Origin: JAHJBR01 sp040757035
GTDB taxonomy: Archaea; Micrarchaeota; Micrarchaeia; Anstonellales; Bilamarchaeaceae
NCBI GenBank assembly: GCA_040757035.1
Contig: JBFLYM010000030.1
Coordinates: 1-11,392, forward strand
Direction of reading: 5' to 3'
DNA: 11,392 nt
The translations under genes were made by a program, and so were the position numbers. Shown here in pieces: positions 5,665 to 11,392 of the stretch; the first letter of the stretch is position 1, and every line of letters starts with the position of its first letter. A model generated the notes under the pieces. The model did no database searches and was not told the DNA's origin. It saw only the letters and a list, made by a program, of their open reading frames with translations.

Positions 5665-6486
5665 TCAGGCTTCATAGGAATCTGATTCAGTATCATATAT
5701 GATCTCGATGGCAACCCCAACACCAACATCCATAGGTAATAAACCCATCTCTAGTTTACCTTCATTAATCCCAAGTGCAAGTGAAGATATTGCGTTTTTC
5801 ATCATCTTATACTTTTCATAAAATGACGTGGTCAAATATGAATCTTTTGAAAGACGTAGATATTTCAAACAAAAATCTTTAGGAGATGAATGTATATTCA
5901 GCGTATCTTCGTTGTATTTAACGTGAAATGTATAAGTACTAGTATTTTCATCAAAATTCTTTTCGTATTTTGGATCATGTATAGATACAAAAGAATTTTT
6001 ATTGTTCATTGAATTAAATAATTGTGTTGATAATTCTATTATCCAAGTGATATTACCTCTTTCTAATTCTTTAGTATATTTTATAATATTTGTGCCATTA
6101 AAAGAAGGTATAACCTTACATATTATTATTCCTGTATGGAATATAGGTATCTCCAATAAAGAAGACACATTTGCTTTTTCTCCATTATAGATTATTCTTT
6201 TATATTCATCTATATCAAATATTGATCCTAATTGAAAAGGAAGTTCATATGGTAAAACTTCAATATTTTCAGGTATAGTAGTAATTATATCAGAAATCAA
6301 AGGAACGTCAAACTTTTCTTTGAATTTTTTATTGTAATTAGTATTAATATATTCAACAGTACTGTCAATACGATTTGGAATAACTCCAAATCCTCCATTG
6401 TTTCGTCCATAAGGATATAGTATATATGTTTTCTTCAATGATGCGCAACTATTAACCATTTCTGCCGCCTTTTTTATTACCTGCAT
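5665..6486 (-). CDS. Protein of unknown function, 273 aa
   Basis: I do not recognise this protein. It starts at ATG 6486 with an amphipathic stretch (MQVIKKAAEMVNSCASLKK). It appears to be soluble: no signal peptide and no continuous membrane segment. It is rich in Asn, Ile, Lys, Tyr and Ser, and its DNA is more AT-rich than the adjacent HARP and AlaRS genes, which may mean later acquisition. Segments around residues 95-150 and 180-210 look like alternating beta strands (for example TSTYTFHVKYNEDTLNIHS). The C-terminal third is helical, then ends in a Gly/Val-rich strand, MGLLPMDVGVGVAIEIIYD. No zinc-binding cysteine cluster or nucleotide-binding loop is seen. It is convergent with HARP and divergent from AlaRS, with a promoter region shared with AlaRS and a putative operator right before its start, so it seems separately regulated. 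A real gene is likely given length, clean promoter and terminator. Confidence 0.7.
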   Translation of the reverse strand: MQVIKKAAEMVNSCASLKKTYILYPYGRNNGGFGVIPNRIDSTVEYINTNYNKKFKEKFDVPLISDIITTIPENIEVLPYELPFQLGSIFDIDEYKRIIYNGEKANVSSLLEIPIFHTGIIICKVIPSFNGTNIIKYTKELERGNITWIIELSTQLFNSMNNKNSFVSIHDPKYEKNFDENTSTYTFHVKYNEDTLNIHSSPKDFCLKYLRLSKDSYLTTSFYEKYKMMKNAISSLALGINEGKLEMGLLPMDVGVGVAIEIIYDTESDSYEA

Positions 6487-6491
6487 TTATG

Positions 6492-6510
6492 TTACATATT
6501 TTGTATGTAA
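6492..6510. promoter_or_regulatory. Inverted repeat (putative operator) between divergent genes
   Basis: The arms ttacata (6492-6498) and tatgtaa (6504-6510) are exact reverse complements separated by five bases. The site sits between the shared TATA box and the start of the minus-strand unknown gene, across its predicted transcription start. A bound protein would mainly block that gene, and perhaps AlaRS. Confidence 0.45.
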
Positions 6511-6513
6511 GAG

Positions 6514-6521
6514 TTTATAAA
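6514..6521. promoter_or_regulatory. Palindromic TATA box shared by AlaRS and the divergent unknown gene
   Basis: The sequence tttataaa is its own reverse complement. Its centre lies about 27 bases before the AlaRS ATG (6545) and about 31 bases before the unknown gene's ATG (6486). It can therefore serve both directions, giving a leaderless AlaRS mRNA and an unknown-gene mRNA with only a few leader bases. Confidence 0.6.
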
Positions 6522-6544
6522 TTTTACTAAAATAAAGTAATCGC

Positions 6545-9355
6545 ATGACAACTAGTGAAGAATTAAAAGCGAAATTTAGTGCAGAATGGAAAAAACATTA
6601 CGATATAAATATCCTTAAAGAACAAGGATTTTCAAGGCGCATGTGCAAAAAATGCAATCGCAATTTTTGGGCGATGAGCGAACGCGATTTTTGTGCGGAT
6701 CCGAGTTGTAATAGTTATGAATTCATAGGCAATCCACCTTCAAACAAAAAATTAGGATATATTGAAACATGGAACGCAATTAAAAAATATTTTCTTTCGC
6801 ACGGACATGGTTATGTTGCACCATATCCTACAGTAGCAAGATGGAGGGATGACCTTTATTTCACAATCGCAAGCATAAACGATTTTCAGCCATATGTTGT
6901 AAACGGGGAATTAGAACCTCCGAGCAATCCACTTATCGTCCCGCAACCATGCATAAGATTTGGGGATATTGGAAATGTAGGAGTTACCGGAAGACATTAT
7001 ACTAATTTTGTAATGATAGGGCAGCACGCATTCAATACAGATAAAACAGGTTTGTTCTATTGGAAAGATGAAGCGCTCGCTCATGATCTTGGATATTTGA
7101 AATGTCTTGGAATAAAAGAGGAGGACGTTGTTTTTATAGAAGATGTTTGGGTTGGCGGAGGCAATTATGGACCAAGTATGGAATATTTTTCGCGCGGCCT
7201 TGAACTGGGCAATTGTGTTTTCATACAATACGAAACTACCAAAACCGGGAACCGCGAATTGAAAACTAAGGTAATAGATATGGGCGCCGGACTTTCTCGG
7301 CTTGCATGGATCACTCATGGTTCGCCAACTAGCTATGAAATTGTCTTCGGAAACGTTATCAAAGAGATGAAAAAAGATTTTAATGTGCATATAGATGAGC
7401 AACTCTTTGCGAAATACGCAAGAATCGCCGGTTCGCTTACTATTGATGAAGTAAAGGATATAAATGCTGAAAAAATAAAAGTTGCCAAAATGCTTAGGAC
7501 AACGCAGGAGGAACTCTTTGACAAATTAGAACCGCTTCACGCTATTTATGCAACTGCTGACCATACGTGCACCGCACTTTTCACAATTACAGATGGAATG
7601 TTGCCTTCAAACAGCGGTGGAGGCTATAATCTTAGATTAATTTTAAGGCGCGTGTTTGGATTTGAAGAATTAAATAAATGGCAATTTGATTTTGAAAAAA
7701 TAGTGAATGGACATTGCAAACATTTACATGAGATGTTTCCACATTTGCACGAAGGAGCGGATAGTACGATTGCTGTAATAAATGAAGAAAGAAAAAAATT
7801 CATCGCAACAAAAGAGAAATCAAAAGGAAAAGTAACAAATTTCATAAAAAGCGGAACGCGAATTGGTTTTGAAGAGCTCAGAATGCTCTATACAAGCCAT
7901 GGTATACCGCCAGAATATGTTGTTGAAATCTGTATGGAAAATAAAATGAACACGGACATAAACGCGAGTATGAATGCAAGTATGAACGCGAACATAAAAA
8001 TGCCCGCAAACATAGAAATACCTGGAAATTTTTATGAGCTTATCCGTGCTTCAGACGAAACCGCAAAAAAGAGTGGTAAGAGTAGCGAAAAGGGAGGCAA
8101 TGGTGAAGCGATTGATGTTGGGATGCTTCAGAAAACAGAATCGCTTTGTTATTCGCAATTGAATAGTTTTGAAGCAAGCGCAATTGCTATTCTTGAGAAT
8201 AGATATGTGGTCTTGGATAAAACCGCTTTTTATGCTGAAAGCGGCGGACAAGTCGCTGACAAAGGAACGCTGAATGAAAGTCAGGTAAAAAATGTAATAA
8301 AAATCGCTGGAGTAATTTTGCACGAAATTGAAAATCCGCTTTCGTTTAAAATCGGCCAGAAAGTTTTTGGAAGAGTAGATAGTGCGAGAAGAAAAGAAAT
8401 TTCCAAAAATCATACGGCCGCGCATTTGCTTGGCGCTGCAGCAAGAAAGATACTCGGAAATCATGTATGGCAGGCTGGCTCGTATAAAGATGAAAACAAA
8501 GCACACCTTGATATCACGCATTACAAACGCATTACTCAGGAAGAATTAAACGCAATTGAAAAAAAAGTAAATGAATGGATAATGGATGATTTGCCTATAG
8601 TAATTGAAATACTTCCGCGCAATATCGCAGAGGAAAAGTACGGTTTTCGTCTTTATCAGGGCGGTGCGATTCCTGGTAAGGAGTTAAGGATTTCAAAAAT
8701 AGGCGAAATAGATGTTCAGGCATGCGGAGGAACGCATCATATGAATAAAACAACTGGCGAGCTTGGGTTTTTCAAGATCATGAAACGGGATGGAATACAG
8801 GATGGGGTGGAGCGCATAACATTTTCTACTGGCTTGAAAGCGCTTTCTTTTGTGCAGAATCAGGAGAAAACATTGCGCGATGCCGCTGTAAAACTCGGGG
8901 TTTGTGAAGCAGAGCTTCCAAAAACAGCAGAACGGTTTTTTGAGGAATGGAAAACAAGGGGTAAAAAAATAGACGAACTTTGCGCGATGCTTGTAAATAC
9001 TGTAATCAAAGAGCTTCTAATCAAAGAGCTCGTGCACAAACACAAAAACATGCGCAAACACGAAAAGGATAAGGATAATGAAAATGAAAAAGGCTATATA
9101 TTCAAAATACTTGATGTTGATGACGAAACGCTTATCAAAATCGCGCGGAAAATCGCGTACCAAAAAATTCCAGAATATGAGAATTGCGCTATTGCGATTA
9201 TAAATAAAAATGCGAACATAGTTTGCGCGTGTGGAGAAAAATCAAAATTAAAGGCTAATGAAATTTTAAGCGAATTTATAAAAAAATATGGCGGAAAGGG
9301 AGGTGGAAACGCACAACTCGCAAGCGGTGTGTTATCATCAACATTGAAAAACTGA
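6545..9355 (+). CDS. alaS: Alanyl-tRNA synthetase, archaeal type
   Basis: The 936-residue product charges tRNA-Ala with alanine in the cytoplasm and hydrolyses mischarged Ser- or Gly-tRNA-Ala. The archaeal N-terminal zinc motif is present (Cys34, Cys37, Cys50, Cys55). Class II motifs follow: RHYTNFVMIGQHAF (about 150-163) and the motif 3 region DMGAGLSRLAW (245-255). The editing domain carries DKTAFYAESGGQ (558-569), HTAAH (His623, His627) and CGGTHH (Cys727, His731), the four metal ligands. The C-Ala domain ends with the glycine-rich GGKGGGN (916-922). Length is slightly over the usual 900 or so because of two low-complexity stretches: an M/N/A/S repeat at about 464-490, between the tRNA-binding and editing parts, and a K/H/D/E/N run at about 831-849 before C-Ala. 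Both keep the frame. The gene is single, with its own TATA box and ATG start, and no sign of decay. Confidence 0.97.
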   Translation: MTTSEELKAKFSAEWKKHYDINILKEQGFSRRMCKKCNRNFWAMSERDFCADPSCNSYEFIGNPPSNKKLGYIETWNAIKKYFLSHGHGYVAPYPTVARWRDDLYFTIASINDFQPYVVNGELEPPSNPLIVPQPCIRFGDIGNVGVTGRHYTNFVMIGQHAFNTDKTGLFYWKDEALAHDLGYLKCLGIKEEDVVFIEDVWVGGGNYGPSMEYFSRGLELGNCVFIQYETTKTGNRELKTKVIDMGAGLSRLAWITHGSPTSYEIVFGNVIKEMKKDFNVHIDEQLFAKYARIAGSLTIDEVKDINAEKIKVAKMLRTTQEELFDKLEPLHAIYATADHTCTALFTITDGMLPSNSGGGYNLRLILRRVFGFEELNKWQFDFEKIVNGHCKHLHEMFPHLHEGADSTIAVINEERKKFIATKEKSKGKVTNFIKSGTRIGFEELRMLYTSHGIPPEYVVEICMENKMNTDINASMNASMNANIKMPANIEIPGNFYELIRASDETAKKSGKSSEKGGNGEAIDVGMLQKTESLCYSQLNSFEASAIAILENRYVVLDKTAFYAESGGQVADKGTLNESQVKNVIKIAGVILHEIENPLSFKIGQKVFGRVDSARRKEISKNHTAAHLLGAAARKILGNHVWQAGSYKDENKAHLDITHYKRITQEELNAIEKKVNEWIMDDLPIVIEILPRNIAEEKYGFRLYQGGAIPGKELRISKIGEIDVQACGGTHHMNKTTGELGFFKIMKRDGIQDGVERITFSTGLKALSFVQNQEKTLRDAAVKLGVCEAELPKTAERFFEEWKTRGKKIDELCAMLVNTVIKELLIKELVHKHKNMRKHEKDKDNENEKGYIFKILDVDDETLIKIARKIAYQKIPEYENCAIAIINKNANIVCACGEKSKLKANEILSEFIKKYGGKGGGNAQLASGVLSSTLKN
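7946..7993 (+). repeat. 12-nt tandem repeat inside alaS
   Basis: Four successive 12-nt units encode MNTD, INAS, MNAS and MNAN (residues 468-483), followed by a looser continuation IKMPANIEIP. The units differ mainly at wobble positions (for example aacgcgagt versus aatgcaagt). The array lies at the junction between the tRNA-recognition and editing domains, where insertions are structurally tolerable. Confidence 0.75.
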
Positions 9356-9510
9356 ATCTAACAAAGCGCACAGAGCAGCCGAAAACCAAAAAACCAAGAT
9401 TTTTAAAATATTACTCTAGAGTAATATACTCTATAGTAATATCAACTACTATTGAATAAATCCAACGGCTTGTAATTCATGGTCTCCTTGGAGTCTCATT
9501 GGGTAATCTT
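9356..9510. other. Intergenic region between alaS and the decayed ATPase
   Basis: These 155 bases hold a tttttaaaat TATA-like stretch (about 9400-9409) immediately followed by the palindromic repeats described separately. No gene is seen. A TTG at 9499 could begin the ATPase frame four codons early, but ATG 9511 fits the family's usual start (MKFIDR). Confidence 0.5.
9408..9442. promoter_or_regulatory. Palindromic tandem repeat near a TATA-like stretch (putative operator)
   Basis: A perfect 20-bp palindrome, atattactctagagtaatat, occupies 9408-9427. A second copy of its core, tactctatagtaatat, follows at 9427-9442, so tactcta-ga/ta-gtaatat is repeated with a 15-bp period. It directly follows the TATA-like tttttaaaat and would cover the transcription start. 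Such paired palindromes usually bind dimeric regulators. The downstream gene is broken, so the site may be a relic. Confidence 0.5.
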
Positions 9511-10636
9511 ATGAAATTTATAGATCGGAACGAAGAGCTTTCCATACTACACGATGAGTTCAGTCAGCTCCAGAAGCGTGCTTCGCTTATCATAGTGTAT
9601 GGAAGGCGGCGCGTAGGAAAAACAGAGCTTATCAAGGAATTCGGACGCAGGCACAATCACTTGTATTTTTTGGCTACTCTGCAATCCAAAGAGGAAGTAG
9701 TAAGGAATTTTTCACTAAAAGCGGCCGAGTTCTTCGGCGACAAAGCAACTTTTTATTCTTGAACTTAACTTCAGATACCTACGGGAGTTCATGCCTCGTT
9801 ATTCAAAAGAAAAGTTGGTCGAGCTCTATGCCATATTAGGCGCTGTGCCGTTCTATTTGCTTCAGTTTGACCCTGACAAGGCACCTCTTGACAATGTCAG
9901 AACCATTTTCCTGGACAAAAGTCGATCTTTGTTCAACGATGGTCTCCTACTGCTCCGCGAAGAGGTAAAGGAACCCAGAAATTATCTTTCCATCCTCAAA
10001 GCAATATCATTCGGCAAAACAACGCCGAAAGAAATTGCTGATAATGCGCATCTTGATCAGCTCTTGGTTGGCAAATACTTGGACGTGTTAAAAGGAATGA
10101 AGTTGGTCAGTCGCTTGGTGCCGGTTACTGAGAAAAATCCGGAGAAGAGTAAAAAAGGAATTTACAAAATAACCGATAATTACTATAATTTTTGGCTGAA
10201 ATTTATCTATCCTTATTTAGACTATATTGAAGAGGGAAGGCAGGACGAACTCGTCAAGGATATCATTAGCCCTAATTTTGGTTCTTATGTTGGTATGGTT
10301 TTTGAGGCGCTTGCTCGTAAAAAACTCATTGAACTAAACAAAAAGAATAGGCTGCCATTCACTTTCGAGCGTATCGGAGCATGGTGGTGTGGTGAAACAG
10401 AGATTGATGCGGTAGCTCTGAATTCGAGAACCAAGGAAATTTTGTTTGCAGAAGTTAAGTGGTCAAACCTAAAGGAAAAGGAAGTTTCGGTGATTCTGAC
10501 AGGCCTAAGAGAAAAGGCCAAACATGTCAAATGGAACAATGATAATCGCAAAGAGTACTACGCAGTAATAGCCAAAAGGCTTCCAAAAAAGGAGAAGAAT
10601 GATAAGGTATTGCTGTTTGATTTGGATGACTTTTGA
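9511..10636 (+). pseudogene. ArCH/DUF234 P-loop ATPase, internally deleted and frameshifted
   Basis: The N-terminal part (9511-9762, 83 codons) begins MKFIDRNEELSILHDEF, the usual opening of archaeal ArCH-type ATPases, and has Walker A GRRRVGKTE (31-39). It then runs into TGA at 9760-9762. Family similarity resumes in a different frame at about 9764 (LNFRYLREFMPRYSKEKLVELYAILGAVPFYL), upstream of the ATG at 9791. It continues to 10636 through a winged-helix region to a DUF234 nuclease-like domain with GETEIDAVAL...FAEVKW. Walker B and the sensor segment, roughly 120-130 residues in intact relatives, are missing. This is therefore a deletion with frameshift, not a simple stop. The ATPase cannot work as encoded. 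The C-terminal frame of 281 codons could still yield a DUF234 protein from ATG 9791, but I consider it a remnant. Confidence 0.85.
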
Positions 10637-10652
10637 GCTATACTAACTCAAC

Positions 10653-11267
10653 CTAATTTTTCGGATTCGCGAGCACATAATTTTGTTCTGATAGAACTAA
10701 TTTGAATAGTTCGCCATTGATGCGATAATTATTATCATCACCTTTTATAACTAAACCAGTGTCAATCAAAGATTGAATTAAGTCTGGACTAATGTAGGAA
10801 ACCGGAATTTTACCAGCTTTAATCAAGCTATTGATTATCGCGCGTTCTTCATCACTCATCGCGTAATCATATATTCTTTGATAGTTCAAAATCACCAGAT
10901 GGAAAGATTCTTCCAACTGGAAAATTTCTTTTTTAGTTAATCTATCAATATCCTCGCTAGAATAAAGCGATTTACAAATTCTATCTTTCGAGAACTTCTC
11001 CATTAAAGCTGAACAAAAAAGGTATATTTCCATTGGTCGACCTCCACAAAATTCAAAAATTTTCTTGACAGCTTCATCACTAAAAGTAATTTGTGTACCT
11101 TCAAGAGGCTTGTGGATTAACCTTTTGGCTTCTTCGAAAGTAAGTAACCGCACAAAGTACGTTTCGTAACCCTTAAAAATCTCTTTGAAAAGATTCTCAA
11201 AAGAAGCGAGACTGTGCAATGCAATAGCAACTCGCAGCTGGCTTAAATCTTTTAAGCTAGCAACGTC
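10653..11267 (-). pseudogene. C-terminal remnant of an AAA-type ATPase
   Basis: The open frame ends at 10653 and, read backwards, continues past its first possible start (TTG at 11219) to a stop at 11268-11270. The residues before the TTG (DVASLKDLSQLRVAIAL) join smoothly to HSLASFENLFKEIFKGYETYFVRLLTFEEAKRLI. This resembles the sensor and lid region of archaeal AAA ATPases, with F(E)xxGGRP (FEFCGGRPMEIYLFCSALM) as the lid motif, followed by a winged-helix-like end (SYISPDLIQSLIDTGLVI). Walker A and B are absent, and nothing like them appears in the rest of the window. The natural reading is loss of the N-terminal half, perhaps by the event that brought in the element to its right. It is convergent with the decayed ArCH ATPase, 16 bases away. 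A short functional protein from TTG 11219 is possible but unlikely. Confidence 0.7.
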
Positions 11268-11327
11268 CTAAATTCCCGCTAGTTTTACCTACCATGTTGT
11301 AAAATCATGAAGAGAATTTTAGATAGA

Positions 11328-11335
11328 TTTATAAA
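11328..11335 (+). promoter_or_regulatory. TATA box of the right-edge gene
   Basis: The palindromic element tttataaa is centred about 27 bases before ATG 11359, the same spacing as at alaS, and so predicts a leaderless transcript. Confidence 0.55.
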
Positions 11336-11338
11336 TTT

Positions 11339-11360
11339 ATGGTATCTAATTAGATACCAT
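11339..11360. promoter_or_regulatory. Perfect 22-bp palindrome over the predicted transcription start
   Basis: The arms atggtatctaa (11339-11349) and ttagataccat (11350-11360) are exact reverse complements with no spacer. The palindrome lies directly after the TATA box and ends in the first two bases of the start codon at 11359. It may be an operator, or the end of a mobile element. Confidence 0.55.
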
Positions 11361-11392
11361 GTCATTTGTAGTGTACAAGGTATTCGGTCAAC
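11359..11392 (+). CDS. Partial CDS at right edge, first 11 codons
   Basis: The frame opens MSFVVYKVFGQ and runs off the window. The start is supported by a TATA box at the expected distance and by an otherwise unexplained promoter-like region. The opening is reminiscent of some archaeal DDE transposases that begin M-x-F-V-x-Y-K-x-F-G, but eleven residues are too few to assign it. If it is a transposase, it could explain the truncation of the ATPase remnant on its left. Confidence 0.4.
   Translation, partial: MSFVVYKVFGQ

Noticed and set aside
6911..8521. Several minus-strand open frames inside alaS
   Set aside because: They are antisense shadows of a well-conserved synthetase and show no family features or promoters.
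10285..10551. Minus-strand open frame inside the DUF234 region
   Set aside because: It is antisense to recognisable DUF234 sequence and has no independent support.

Overview
The window looks archaeal. Several genes have an AT-rich TATA-like box centred about 24-28 bases before the start codon and no Shine-Dalgarno sequence, which is the pattern of leaderless archaeal transcripts. The alanyl-tRNA synthetase is of the archaeal type, with an N-terminal four-cysteine zinc motif, and there is a HARP-type protein-only RNase P. Base composition is AT-rich. I cannot fix the lineage from the sequence alone. A small-genome (DPANN-like) or Thermoplasmata-like archaeon is only a guess.

Layout, left to right. 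Positions 138-863 (+) encode an unbroken left-handed beta-helix of 24 hexapeptides, built from an 18-nt DNA repeat with a recent 108-nt duplication. Positions 937-2106 (-) encode an agmatine deiminase family enzyme with a purine-rich, low-complexity insertion. Positions 2361-3563 (+) encode an AAA ATPase that sits between two 55-bp direct repeats (51/55 identical), so it looks like a discrete cassette. Positions 3747-5003 (+) encode a second AAA ATPase with an intact DUF4143 nuclease-like motif. Its TATA box lies inside an inverted repeat. Positions 5082-5636 (+) encode HARP, and 5665-6486 (-) encode an unrecognised protein. Positions 6545-9355 (+) encode alanyl-tRNA synthetase with two low-complexity insertions; its promoter region is shared with the divergent unknown gene. 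Positions 9511-10636 (+) are an ArCH/DUF234 ATPase that has lost its Walker B region and is frameshifted. Positions 10653-11267 (-) are the C-terminal remnant of another AAA-type ATPase. At the right edge, a promoter with a 22-bp palindrome precedes the first 11 codons of another gene.

How the genes fit together. The two translation-related genes, HARP (tRNA 5' end maturation) and AlaRS (tRNA charging), are the conserved core. Around them lies an accessory zone of P-loop ATPases: two intact and two decayed. Such ATPases are commonly repeated and mobile in archaeal genomes. Nearly every gene has its own promoter, and no operon is evident. A recurring theme is in-frame expansion of short repeats (beta-helix gene, deiminase, AlaRS), which suggests that simple-sequence slippage is active in this genome.

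The most unusual items are the near-perfect beta-helix repeat gene, the ATPase cassette between hairpin-forming direct repeats, and the palindromic sites placed on TATA boxes or predicted transcription starts.
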